Source: Tuctoria greenei (lineage: Eukaryota > Streptophyta > Magnoliopsida > Poales > Poaceae). From it: DNA of 64,000 nucleotides. How positions within the stretch are numbered: position 1 is the first letter of the stretch; each line of letters opens with the position of its first letter. The position numbers and the translations under genes are program-made. The notes below the pieces were generated by a model. It searched no databases. It was not told the origin of the DNA and saw only the letters and a program-made list of their open reading frames with translations. Shown in pieces: positions 11,801-21,537 of this stretch. Location: contig JAYESD010000002.1 of the NCBI GenBank assembly GCA_036927565.1, forward strand, positions 227,499,605-227,563,604, written 5' to 3'.

Positions 11801-12078
11801 CTAGAAAAAACACACTTATATCCTTTATCACAAAGCTGTGATATGGATAGGAGATTATAGTCTAGGGAATCAACATGCAAAACATTAGATAAAGTATGCG
11901 AAGGGGAGATAGCAATTTTACCGGAGCCAAGGATTTTCCCTTGGCTATTATCCCCAAAGAAGATTCCTTCACTTGGGTCCTCATTCTCCTCATACTCTAT
12001 GAACATGCTCCTCTCTCCGGTCATGTGGTTGGTACATCCGCTATCCAACACCCATTTCGATCCACCGGAGGAGTAAGC
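8842..12078 (-). pseudogene. Copia-1 pol: protease, integrase, RT, RNase H
   Basis: Pol is in a different frame from gag. It starts just after TAG 12081-12079, a position that is CAG in Copia-2. Protease has the active-site motif LDSGCTNHM (about 12050). One TAA (11700-11698) separates it from an uninterrupted 946-codon stretch (11682-8842). That stretch holds the GAG-pre-integrase zinc region (WHRRLTHVGM, CSACQAGK), an integrase core with its D, D and E residues visible (HMDLFGP, RSDNGTEF, QQNGIAERK), RT with YVDD (about 9780-9800), and Copia RNase H (STAEAEYVAA, about 9150). The region is close to intact and may have been recently active. A TA-rich spacer and the accessory cassette follow. 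Confidence 0.9.
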
Positions 12079-12091
12079 CTACAAAACAAGT

Positions 12092-14374
12092 TTATGCCTT
12101 CCTTTTAGGTACCCAAGCGGAGTTGGGTCCTTTCACGTTAGTAGTTAGGCATTTGGGCACCCACACGCAAGGCTTGGGGCTCTTGCGGAGTGGCCCAACA
12201 TATCTAGCAAACACTTTGCCGTGTTTGTTCCTCTTTAGCACATAAGATGCATCAAAATCATGGAATAGAGGATGCGATTCAGATTTAGGCAATTTCTTGC
12301 TAGAGGGTGAGTTCTTTTCAATTTTAGTTGGGGATGAACTTCCCTTAACAAAGACAATCATGTCTTTGCCATACTTGGAGGTTTTGGCGTTATGCCTTCC
12401 ACCTCTAGTATAGCCAAGACCATCCTTGACATGGGGAGGTCTTGTGTTGGTGTATGCACTTCGTGCATACGCCACCTTCTCCTTGTCAAAGATGGCACCC
12501 TTAGGTGCTTGCTTGCCTTGTGCTGAGTTGAGTTCATCCTTAAGCTTAAGGATTAAGTTAGAGCACTTGCAAGGCGGAGTTGCATTGGATGAGGCCTTTG
12601 AGAAGGTTGAGCTCTTAGAGGAAGAGGCTACATTGTTCTTGAGAGACTCAACTTGAGTCTCAAGGATCTTGTTAACTTTTTACAAGTTCCCAAGTTCATC
12701 CTTGAGCTCAATTGTTTTCTCCTCAAGACTTGAACACGTTTTCTTACTTAGAGCAAGTTCGTGTTCCAATGCCTTGCTCTTCTCTCTTTCGAGCTCAAGG
12801 AGCTCATCAAGCTCTCGACATCTCTCCTTCTCAAGGATGAGCATGTCCTCTTGTCTATTGATGAGATCCTCCTTCTCAAAGATCTCATCCATAAGCAATT
12901 TCATCCTTCGCAAGGTGCTTTTGCTTATGTCCTTAAACATGTGTTCATTCTCACTAGCACTATCAAATTCATCTTGCGAGGAAGTTGTGGAGGTGGGATG
13001 AGATGTTACCTTTCTCCTTCCCTCCCTTGCCATAAGGCAAGTAGGTTTGTAGTCGTTGTTGAGGTTGGGGGAGAGCTTGCTTCCTTTGGAGCTCCTCCCG
13101 ATGGCTATGGTAGCCATCTTCTCCTCTTCTTCTTCGGAGGACTCATCGTTAGAGTCCCACTCCTTCCCCAAGTGGGCTTGTCCGGAGGGCCTCTTCTTCT
13201 TGTAGAATTTCTTATCTTGAGGCTTGCCCTCCTTCTTCTTCTTTGCTTCTTCATGTGGGCAATCAGCGATGAAGTGCCCATACTCGCCACAATTGTAGCA
13301 AGACCTTTTTGATTTGGGCCTTGCTCTTTCCTTCCCTTTGCCCTCATGGTTGTATCCACCTTTCTTCCTTCTCATCATTCTCTTGAATTTGTTGATGAAG
13401 AAGGCCTCTTCCTCATCGATGTCGAGGCTCTTCTCATCACTTTCTTCTTGATCCTTTGAAGAGGGTGTTGCCTTGAGTGCAACGTTCTTCATCTTGGAGG
13501 CGGTGAACTTCTGAAGGTCGTTGTAGAAGAGCGCCTCCTTCTCCATGATCTCATGGTTGATGATCCTGCCAAGGACCTCCTCAGGGGTCATTTGAGTGAA
13601 CCCTGGGCTTTCTCGAATCATGGAGCAAAGAGCGACGTTCCTAGGCATGAATGCCCGGATCATCCTCTTCACTACCTCGTGGTCGGTCCACTTGGTGCAG
13701 CCATATGATCGGCTCTTGTTGATAAGTACCTTCAACCGGTTGTACATGTCTTGGGGGGATTCACCATCCAAGATGGCGAATCTCCCAAGCTCTCCTTCGA
13801 TGAGCTCGATCTTGGCCTCCTTGACCACCCGATTTCCTTCATGCGCCGTCTTGAGGGTGTTCCATATGTCTTTGGCCACCTCAAGGCCATCAGCGCGGTT
13901 GAACTCATCTCTTGAGAGGGATGAGATAAGCACACCCGCAGCTTGAGCGTTGCGGTGGATGAGGATGGCTTGTTCTTGAGTGATGTTGTCCTCATCCTTC
14001 GGAATCTCCACCCCGGTCATGACAATTTGCCACAACGCCGGGTTGAGTGACACGAGGTGGATCTTCATATTGTGTTTCCACATCCCGTAATCAGTTCCAT
14101 CGAATTGGGGAGGTTTCCCCAATGGGATGGAGAGGTAGTGGTTGTTGGCGGCAAGGCGTTCATAGTTGAACCCTTGTCGGTTGTAGTTGACTCTGCCACT
14201 ACCACTTGATTGGTTCGACAGATCGATCTTGGAGATGTTTAGCTTCTCCCGGAGCTTCACCTTGAGTTGGCGAGTCTCCTCATCGTCCGTTGGCTTATCT
14301 TGATAGGCCAGCGTCTCCTCACGGGTTGCCTCATAGTTGCTGCTCGATGCGTCGTCATTCACCACTCCAGCCAT
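12092..14374 (-). pseudogene. Copia-1 gag, one internal stop
   Basis: A large Gag (about 760 codons) starts at ATG 14374, shortly after the PBS, and ends at TAA 12094-12092. It has an N-terminal acidic region, a UBN2/Copia gag domain (PPQFDGTDYGMWKHNMKIHL around residue 95 onward), a single CCHC knuckle (CYNCGEYGHFIADC, near 13260-13310), lysine- and serine-rich linkers, and a long glutamate-rich coiled coil. TAA at 12682-12680 interrupts it; the same frame then continues through 12475-12092, and the homologous position in Copia-2 is a serine codon. The tail WVPKRK is shared with Copia-2. Gag forms the virus-like particle and binds RNA. Confidence 0.85.
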
Positions 14375-14409
14375 CTCTCCGAGCTGTTAGACTCTTAGTG
14401 GAGAGTCCT

Positions 14410-14421
14410 GCTCTGATACCA
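14410..14421 (-). other. Copia-1 primer binding site (initiator tRNA-Met)
   Basis: Read on minus, TGGTATCAGAGC follows the 5' LTR after a 2-nt spacer. This is the usual plant Copia PBS complementary to initiator tRNA-Met. Confidence 0.95.
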
Positions 14422-15183
14422 ATTGAAAGTTGCCTAGAGGGGGGTGAATAGGCTAATCGACCTGCAAATGACTTAATAAAACAAGATTAAATCACAGGGG
14501 GTGGACTAGTCCGGTCTGGGGGCGGACTAGTCCGGTCAGCCTGCGTGAAGAACCCTAAAAAGTGTTTCTAGCAAATTTTAAGGGGATTTTATCGAGGCTA
14601 CAAGTGAGGATATGTTTATGACAAGTTTAGAAACTATCAACACAAGAGTGAGTCAAGTTTCAACAAGATTAAGCAAGGAGAAACACAAAACAAAACTAGC
14701 AACCCTAGAACAGAATATTCGATGAACAAAGTGCAAAGAACACGGAGACACAAGGATTTTATCCCGAGGTTCGATTCCACACAAGAATCTACGTCCCCGT
14801 TGAGGAGTCCACAAAGGACCGGGTTCACCAACCCTTCCCTCACCAAGTTTACCGCACGGACCTAACTTGGTTCTCCACTAATCACAAGGGTGATTACAAA
14901 GTTCGTTGGGGCTTCTCACAATCTGAGGCTCCCACGCCACAAAGATGATCAACAACACGAAACACACTCAATACACAACTCACAAAGACTCAATGAGTGC
15001 AAGAGATCAAACCGGGAGCACAAGCGCGATGTTCTTCCTCTTCTCCACCTCACTAAACCCTAATCCACTCAAGAATTAGTTTTAGAGGGAAAGTAGGCAA
15101 GAAAGAGGCTTAGGAGTGCTCCAAGTTGGCTGTGGCGGCGCTAGGGTTCTTGTCTATTCAAGAGTTGGTTCAAAAGAACCCAG

Positions 15184-15207
15184 GGGACCTCTATTTATAG
15201 AGGTCCC
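15184..15207 (-). promoter_or_regulatory. Copia-1 LTR TATA box inside a perfect inverted repeat
   Basis: Ten-base arms GGGACCTCTA (15184-15193) and TAGAGGTCCC (15198-15207) surround a TTTA loop. The TATAAATAG box on the minus strand lies across the loop and right arm. The 3' LTR has the same structure at 4792-4815. Confidence 0.7.
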
Positions 15208-15236
15208 AAGCCCATACTGCTGACTTCAGCAAAAGG

Positions 15237-15770
15237 GCGGACTAGTCCGGCCTCAGGCCCGGACTAGTCCGGCCTAGGGGACCACTGACCCCTCTGACAA
15301 CTGTCGCACTACGCGGCAATCATCACGCTACCCGCCAAACTTCAAATTCAAACGGTAACTTCGACAACGGACTAGTCCGGCCCTTACCGGACTAGTCCGA
15401 TCTCACACAGAACCTTTTGTTCCGTGTGAAAACGGACTAGTCTGGAGGCCACGGACTAGTCCGGCCCCAAGGGCGGACTAGTCCGGCCTACCCATACTTA
15501 GTCGCAAAAACTCTCTGCACTCGGCACCACGGACTAGTCCGGCCCACGGACGGACTAGTCAGATCTCACACAGGACCTTTTGGTCCGCCCCAAAACGGAC
15601 AAGTCCGCTCTCTAGGACTTAGTCCCGAAACTCCACTTCAAGGGGTACCCCGGACTAGTCCGGTCCACTACGGACTAGTCCGAAGTCACACAGGACCTTC
15701 TGGTCCGTGTGAAAACGGACTAGTCTGGCCAGGAGCGGACTAGTCCGGCCCTAAGGCGGACTAGTCCGGC
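15237..15770 (-). repeat. Copia-1 U3 palindrome array (5' LTR)
   Basis: About 16 copies of CCGGACTAGTCCGG or near variants (CGGACTAGTCTGG, CGGACAAGTCCG) lie in about 530 bp upstream of the LTR TATA box in element orientation. They are interspersed with a second inverted repeat of the form CACACAGGACC...GGTCCGTGTG (around 15404-15432 and 15683-15715). The left LTR has the matching array at 4845-5356 with one copy fewer. Confidence 0.9.
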
Positions 15771-16079
15771 CATTCCTGCCAGACTACTCTAACTTCAACT
15801 TCAAATAGGATTTCTACCTCAACCACCACTCTTGAGCTCCTACTTTGATCTCTTTGCACTTTACGCACACACCCTCCTATTTCTATGGCTAGTCTAACTC
15901 AACACGCTAGAAACCCTAGTTTCTACGCTTCGAGTCGACTCCGTTTCCATCCTTTTCCTTTTTGAGGGTTTGCGTCTCCGATCGAGTCCACACCTGTGCT
16001 AAGATCATATGAGCTCATTAGCGACTTAATTGTCGTCATCAATCATCCAAAACCCACGGGGAACCTAGATGCACTTTCA

Positions 16080-16084
16080 GTGAG
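16080..16084. repeat. Target-site duplication of Copia-1 (right)
   Basis: GTGAG, the second copy of 4027-4031. Confidence 0.97.
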
Positions 16085-16384
16085 GTTGCTTATCAGCTAG
16101 AGTTGCCGGCTCGTTTGTCAGATGTGCACAATGTGTTTCACGTGTCTCAGTTGAAGAAGTGCCTCAGAGCGCCAGAGGAGCAGTTGCCGATGGATGAGTT
16201 GAACATTGAGGAAGATCTCTCTTATGTTGAGTACCCTGTCAAGATTCTTGAGAGGTCAGAGCGCATCACCAGAAACAAGAGGATCCCCATGTGCAAAGTT
16301 CAATGGAAGCACCATTCTGAGCAGGAGGCCACATGGGAGAGGGAAGAAGACCTCAAGACGGAGTTCCCCGACCTTTTCTCATAA
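16085..16384 (+). pseudogene. Gypsy-A integrase C-terminus and chromodomain, second part
   Basis: This is the last 99 codons of the Gypsy-A polyprotein, separated from the rest by Copia-1. If Copia-1 and one TSD copy are ignored, the frame from 4029-4031 runs directly into 16085. It contains the integrase C-terminal segment (LPARLSDVHNVFHVSQLKK) followed by a chromodomain-like module with conserved aromatic and acidic positions (YPVKILE, KVQWKHH, ATWEREEDL). It ends at TAA 16382-16384. In chromoviruses this module directs integration to particular chromatin. No stop lies within this part. Confidence 0.9.
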
Positions 16385-16415
16385 GTCTCCTAAATCTCGG
16401 GTCGAGATTTCTTTT

Positions 16416-16429
16416 GAGGGGGGGAGAGT
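16416..16429 (+). other. Gypsy-A polypurine tract
   Basis: GAGGGGGGGAGAGT lies directly before the 3' LTR start and is the expected primer for plus-strand DNA synthesis. Confidence 0.85.
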
Positions 16430-19400
16430 TGTAACGCCCTAGTCTCCATCTTCCTTTTTCTGTTCCTCCAAATCTGCCATGTGGGGTCCACTCACCAGCA
16501 CCCTTTTCTTCCTTCTTTCCCCTTCTCCACGGAAGCCCCCAGCGCCCAACAAACCAGGCAACGAAATCCCGATGATTTCGCCCTCATCCGCTCGCTTTCC
16601 ATCTGCCTACGCCGCACCTCTCTTCTATAAAACCGCCACCGCACCCTAGGTTCTCCCTGCCCCAAAAATTTCCCCAAAAGCAGGAGCGCAACCTTTGTCG
16701 TCGTTCCCTTCTCAGTGAGTCGCTGTACAACGCGTTTGGCTGTCACCCTTCGCCGATTTGCTATGCTGACACGCCATATTGCTTCACAGGGACGCCGACT
16801 ACCTCCTCCAGTCCTCCCCGTCGTGAGCCACCGCCTCAAACCCTAACTCCGGCGAGCTGCGGTGAGTTTTTCCGCCCTTCTCGATGTTCCCCCGTTTCTA
16901 CCCGATTTTCCCTTGGGCTAACCCTCCTATCTCACTCGCCTTGCTCTAGAACGCGCCCTAGACATGAAGACACCGAAGAATCACCACCCAGACGTCGTTC
17001 CCTCGAAGGACCCAAACTCACCACCGTCTTGCGCCGTCACGAGCCATCCTCTGCGCCGTTCCAGCCCCCGAGGAACCCCTAGGTGAGTCCGTGATGTTCC
17101 CCTCCTTCGGTTTTGGTAGGGGTCGACTAGGTTTAGGGGCTTTTCCCCTTGGGCTTCGAGCCCTCGTGAGTTCCAGGCCATTGGCCATGGCAGCATCTCT
17201 GTGCTGGACCAAGGAAGAAGAAGCACAAGGCTTCTTTATTTCCTGGCCGTTGGATCCTCTAGAGATGGTGTAGATTAGAAGCTAGGATACCCTTTCGTTA
17301 CTTTAAATCTCAGCCATCTTCTTTAAATCCTAGGTCCAGGAATGAGCCACGTGTACCCTTTTGTCTCAACCGTTCAATTAGAATCCGACGTATCCTATTT
17401 AATCCAGGCATACCCCTTCGTTTCATTTAATCTGAGGCGTCCAAATTCAATCCAATGGATCGGATTTAAAATCAGCCATACCTCTTCGCATTTAGCAACC
17501 AGCCCCCTGTATTATTTTAGCTAATTACGCGTAGGTCCTCGCTTTTACAGAATTAACCTTGGACTCTCCTTTAATTAGCAGTTTTGCTGTATAATGATTT
17601 TTAGACCCCTGTAACTTGCAGTTTTGCATTTCTAGCCCATCTAGAAGTCTGAATCTAGCATATAAGCCACTGTATAGATTTGTTTTAGCCTTCTAACCCC
17701 TGCAACAGCACCTCATATTCAAATGCACCCTTTACATTTGTAAAAATGATGATTTAATACATCTAGTAGTATGATTTTGCAATGGGAGTCACTGTACAGT
17801 GCTGAAACTAATGGATATAACCTTGCAGTGGCTGTTTTGGCATAAAAACATCTCCATAAAATATTTATTAATGCTTGTAATGCTGAAAGTGAATAATAAA
17901 TATATTCTAGCGTATTATAAATTATTTATAGCTTATGATTAATCAATTATCATGTTCACGACGATGTAAGTGCGTAGGCTTTAGTTGTGTGTTCATGCAT
18001 TTGTTATGCTCTACTGTTTTGCATCGTTTCTTATTGCTTTCTTGTTATTTTTTTGCGCATACGATGGTGTGGACAGAGCCGATTCCCGAGCCGCCATTTA
18101 ATATGCAAGAGCAAGACTTCGACGCTAGTGAGCAGCAGCAGTTTCCTAGAGGCAAGTGTCCTTGACCATATCTCTCCTGTTAGGAAATTAAGGATGTAGA
18201 TAGAATTAGTTGCATGCAGTCAATTAATTTGAATCCTATGATAGATTGTTTACTAGTTCTTCCATATTATTCCTTGTAGCCATGTTGGGTGGATTATGTT
18301 ACATGTCGGGATATTATTACGCTTAGCCATGCTGTCTTAGTTGGGATGGATTATGGGATTTAATATACTTGTTATTATATTACTCTTAATTATATGGACA
18401 TGTGGTGGTTTGTAGTTGGAGTGTAGGAATCTAGGCAGACTGGTCGGTTTGGTTGGTGCATGCGTGCATGAGACTCGGGTGGGTTGTTAGCGTCTGCCGT
18501 AGATTCTAAGGACCGGTTCATGGAGCATGTAACCCGGCTTTACCGTGCCACCACAAGACTGCTATGGAACAGTTTGGTCAATTAAATCGATTTCTACCTT
18601 ATTTTGTGTATACCATGTGAGATGTTTGAGTGGCGCAAGAGGGGGCTGCCGCGGAGAGGTACAAATAGACTCTGCCGTGGGGCAAAACCTTAGCGGGTGT
18701 GCACCGATTTGGTAGTGCGATGTAAAGGCCTCATAGTGATCTCCTGGCCACACACCATAGGAAGTGTGAAGTGTGATTCACGATCACGGGCAACAGGGAG
18801 GGTCTAGTCCACTTGGCGGCAAGGGACAGAATCACGAATTGTGGGTAAAGTAGTACAAACTCTGCAGAGTGTAAAACTATCTAGATAGCCGCGCTCGCGG
18901 TCAAGAGCAACGCTTGGACTTATTCATGATTAGCTGGTTTGGATGATTTGGTTTTGGTGACGGGTTGGTCGAAACCCGTTGGGTTGGTGTCCAGTTGGTT
19001 TGAGCCTGGACAGTTCTTGTTGGTCACTTGGTTGGGACCTGCGGGTCTTAGTTTTGGTTATTGGAGATTGGAATGGTTCACCTAGTAAATAGGATGCTAA
19101 GGTAAACTAAGGATAGGAAGTTCTGCTTAGTGCTTAAACTGTGTCTAGCCTTCCTCATTGATTAGCCTGCATATCATAATTTCCCACACTTGCGGAGTAC
19201 ATTAGGTACTCACGCTTGTTTGTTGCCTCTTTTTCTTGTACGTACTTGCTACTCAGATCATGGAGATGGAGTGGGTGATGAGGAAGACGACGACTTCGAC
19301 CCTGGCGTGCAGTACTAGGTTGGCGTGCCCCCAGACAACGCCTGTGATGGAGCTACACGCTTAGTTATCCACTGCTACGTATCTTTTTATTTTTGGACCT

Positions 19401-19544
19401 ATGAGTCATGCATGTACTGAATAAATACATTGAACTGGGCTTTATTTATATGATATTCCAATTTTGTCGTCTCGTGTATGATTTAACTGATCCTGACATA
19501 CACGAGAGTGCGTTTAGTTTCTTTTGCAGGAACCGGACGTGACA
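16430..19544 (+). repeat. Gypsy-A 3' LTR (about 3.1 kb)
   Basis: The LTR begins TGTAACGCCC right after the polypurine tract and ends GGACGTGACA at 19544. The length suits Tekay/Del-type elements. A TATA box (TATAAAA, 16626-16632) marks the promoter. The end was placed by the TG...CA rule and by the point where sequence homologous to the 21298-21527 LTR starts. The 5' LTR is outside the window, so identity and age cannot be measured. Short ORFs inside (for example 17342-17524 and 17935-18165) show no recognisable domain. Confidence 0.85.
16626..16632 (+). promoter_or_regulatory. TATA box of Gypsy-A LTR
   Basis: TATAAAA lies about 200 bp into the LTR, followed by C/A-rich leader sequence. Confidence 0.55.
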
Positions 19545-19638
19545 CTCACTTCCCTTAATACCCGGCACCCAGGGCCACACACACAACCATGGTGGGCCCA
19601 AGGCCAGAACCAATGCAGCTAGCCTGCGGCTACTGACG
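19545..19638 (-). repeat. 3' LTR remnant of the small LTR element
   Basis: Nearly identical to 21434-21527. It is truncated at 19545 by Gypsy-A; the rest should lie beyond the left end of the window. Confidence 0.85.
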
Positions 19639-19858
19639 TTCTCTCCTCCTTGAGAGCCTGCTTGCACCCAAGCAGGAGTCCTCGAAAGTTCTTGACGTAC
19701 TCGACAAACGTCTGGAATACCGCTGCTTTAAGAGTAGGCATCCATCAACGCGTTCCCGATGACAGTGTCCTCCGTGGGCATGAGCTGGTCCAGACAACCA
19801 CGGGCCAACCACGTTGTCGCTGCGCCATGGTCACCACAAGTGAAGCACCATAGAGCGG

Positions 19859-21272
19859 TTAGAGCATGCACACATGAAGCCGTTCGAAGGCGTTGGCGAC
19901 GACGTGGTGGATGCGGTATCTGCAGAGAAGGGTGTCAGCGATGAGGCCTTCCAGGAAGCGCGGTTGCATGATCTGGAACATGTATAGAAGGATGAACATC
20001 TTGGGTAGTTCCAGATCTTCCACAGGGATCACCGGCGCAAGCAACCAGTTGAAACACAACAGGAACATGTCGAGCCAGTTGACGACGTCGGCGCTGGCAA
20101 GGTTGATGATGAAGCAGCCAAAGATTAGCAGGCCGGACATGCTCATCAGCATTTCTTCGAACAGTTTCCGCGCGAACGATGGTGGTGGCCATGGACATTG
20201 GTGCTCGAGCAGTAGTAGCAGGCTCATGATGTCGAGGGCGATGCTGAGACACCCGGCCAGTGAGAACACCACCATGCTGAGGAGGACGTTGTTCGTGGCG
20301 TTGATGCACTCGAGCCTCTCGACTGTCTTGGAGAAATGTCGGCGCCGGTGGGCGGCGCTGAGTGTTGGCCGCGTTCAGCTCGAAGAACGCCTGAACCAGT
20401 CATGGTTGCAGTTCTGGGCGGTGCTGAGGTGGGAAGCGTGGAAGAAGTCCACCGAGTTGGGCATCGCGAAGTAGGTGTGCTCGAAGGCATCGTTCCGGCG
20501 GTGGCCGAGCAGCAGCAAACGAAACCCGGGCATGTAGCGCTGGACAGACATCTTGACGGCCATGAAGCAGGGGAGCGAGTAGGCGCCCGCCAGGCGCTCG
20601 CACGTATCGCAGATGCGCAACCAGTAGCGGCCACATCAGCAACGTCGCAATGAGGCGGAGGATGACATCCATGTTCCAGTGCGGCTGAATGAAGTGACGC
20701 GTTGGGGGCAGGCACGACTCCTTCTGGAGCCTCGGCTGCTCCAGCAGTTGCGACGCGAACCGGATGAGCATCTCCTTCGGTCCGTCGCACGCCGCGCCGA
20801 CGAGGGTCGCCTCGACCAACGGTGGTGGTGGCCAAGGTGGTCGACGAACATCTCCTCTGCGTCGGTGATTGGAACAGAGCGGTTGCTCGCACCCGGCCTT
20901 CTCGAGGATGTTGGTGATGGATGCCGATGCGGCCAAAGGGAAGCCGAAGACAAGGCTCAGGAAGATGAGCGACCCTGCACCAGATCTTCGCTGCTGTTGA
21001 GGATGGTAGGTGATTGGCTCGATGCGGCCGGCGAGGCCGTGCTCCTGGAGATCCTTGATGACGGCAACACCCCGTGCCATCACCTTGAGTTTCTCGTGGC
21101 CGTCGTATCCCGTGGCGGGGGTGGCCTTGTACGTGGCATCGGCGACGGGGCCGCTGCGGCTGGTGGAAATCGACACGGTGTCGGGGAAGAACGTGCCGAC
21201 GAAGACCTCCAAGCCGGGAAGGCCGCATGAGATCTGGTGTGGAAGCGCGTCCTTCGACATCTCGGGGTCCAT
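19859..21272 (-). pseudogene. Membrane-protein-like ORF inside the small LTR element, frameshifted
   Basis: ATG 21272 (MDPEMSKDALPHQISC) opens a frame that holds to about 20640. It then continues in other frames (20620-20375, then about 20330-19859), so at least two small indels break it. Several hydrophobic stretches look like membrane spans: SLIFLSLVFGFPLAASASI, MDVILRLIATLLMWPLLV, NVLLSMVVFSLAGCLSIALD, LLIFGCFIINLA and FILLYMFQIM. It has no gag, protease, RT or integrase motif. I do not recognise the family. It could be a host cDNA captured by the element, or an element-specific gene. Confidence 0.5.
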
Positions 21273-21283
21273 CTAGAATTATG

Positions 21284-21295
21284 GATCTGATAGCA
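21284..21295 (-). other. PBS-like site of the small LTR element
   Basis: TGCTATCAGATC on minus, 2 nt after the LTR, matches 10 of 12 bases of TGGTATCAGAGC. The ORF ATG at 21272 is only 11 nt further on, so there is almost no leader. Confidence 0.6.
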
Positions 21296-21297
21296 GT

Positions 21298-21527
21298 TGT
21301 TAGCAACCGGACTAGATTATGGAATAGAGGTGAGGATTGGAGAAACTGTATTGAGAAAGAAGACAAATAGGAAGAACGAGGAGACAAATCGGTATTTCTC
21401 AATAGCAATCTTTGTTTCCCTGTTTACAACCCTCTCATTTCCCTTAATACCCGACACCCGGGGCCACACACACAACCATGGTGGGCCCAAGGCCAGAACC
21501 CATGCAGCTAGCCTGCGGCTACTGACA
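21298..21527 (-). repeat. 5' LTR of the small LTR element (230 bp)
   Basis: Delimited by TG...CA on minus, by the PBS-like site at 21295-21284 on one side and AMMECR1 intron sequence on the other. A TATA-like GGTATTAAGGG lies near 21442-21452 on minus. Confidence 0.7.
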
Positions 21528-21537
21528 GAGGGCTTAC

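Larger units (their letters stand above)
4032..16079 (-). mobile_element. Copia-1: SIRE-type Ty1/Copia retrotransposon inserted in Gypsy-A
   Basis: This complete 12.0-kb element is in minus orientation, bounded by TGAAAGTTGCC...GCACTTTCA LTRs and a perfect GTGAG duplication. In its own direction it runs: 5' LTR (16079-14424), PBS, gag, protease, integrase, RT, RNase H, a palindrome-rich spacer, an accessory ORF, a 3' polypurine tract and 3' LTR (5665-4032). The large gag, the extra ORF after pol and the length fit the SIRE/Maximus clade. By eye the LTRs differ at roughly 25-30 positions plus one 22-bp indel, which indicates a fairly recent insertion. Only gag (one stop), the first pol codons (TAG) and the PR/INT boundary (TAA) show breaks. 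Confidence 0.95.
14424..16079 (-). repeat. Copia-1 5' LTR (right copy)
   Basis: A 1,656-bp LTR next to the PBS, hence 5' in element orientation. U3 holds a dense array of CGGACTAGTCCG palindromes (15237-15770) upstream of a TATA box (TATAAATAG read on minus, 15191-15199). Two more palindromes lie near the U5 end (about 14500-14535). Confidence 0.95.
1..19544 (+). mobile_element. Gypsy-A: Tekay/Del-type chromovirus, 5' truncated by window edge
   Basis: This Ty3/Gypsy LTR retrotransposon reads left to right. The window opens inside gag. The polyprotein runs to 4031, is interrupted by Copia-1, resumes at 16085 and ends at 16384 with a chromodomain. A purine tract and a 3.1-kb 3' LTR follow. The order gag, CCHC knuckle, protease, RT, RNase H, integrase, chromodomain together with a long TGTAACGCCC-type LTR fits the Tekay/Del clade of plant chromoviruses. 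The 3' end lies inside an LTR of the small element at 19545-21527, so Gypsy-A is younger than that element. The 5' LTR and the second TSD copy are outside the window. The expected TSD is CTCAC at 19545-19549. Confidence 0.9.
19545..21527 (-). mobile_element. Small non-autonomous LTR element carrying a non-retroviral ORF
   Basis: A 230-bp LTR (21298-21527, minus, TGTCAGTAGC...GGTTGCTAACA) and a 94-bp LTR remnant (19545-19638) flank 1.66 kb that contains no gag or pol motif. On minus, a PBS-like TGCTATCAGATC (10 of 12 matches to the initiator tRNA-Met site) follows the 5' LTR, and a purine-rich AAGGAGGAGAGAA (19651-19639) precedes the 3' LTR. The first base of the 3' LTR is changed (CG for TG). 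Gypsy-A is inserted in the 3' LTR. The right-hand TSD would be GAGGG (21528-21532); the other copy is outside the window. The layout resembles LTR elements that have captured a host gene, such as maize Bs1. Confidence 0.65.

Noticed and set aside
14410..14421. Match to tRNA-Met as a possible tRNA gene
   Set aside because: Only the 12-nt primer binding site complement is present, with no cloverleaf.
20224..21408. A 394-codon ORF on minus overlapping the membrane-protein-like ORF
   Set aside because: It is arginine- and proline-rich out-of-frame reading of GC-rich sequence, and starts inside the LTR. The 21272 frame has the hydrophobic segments.
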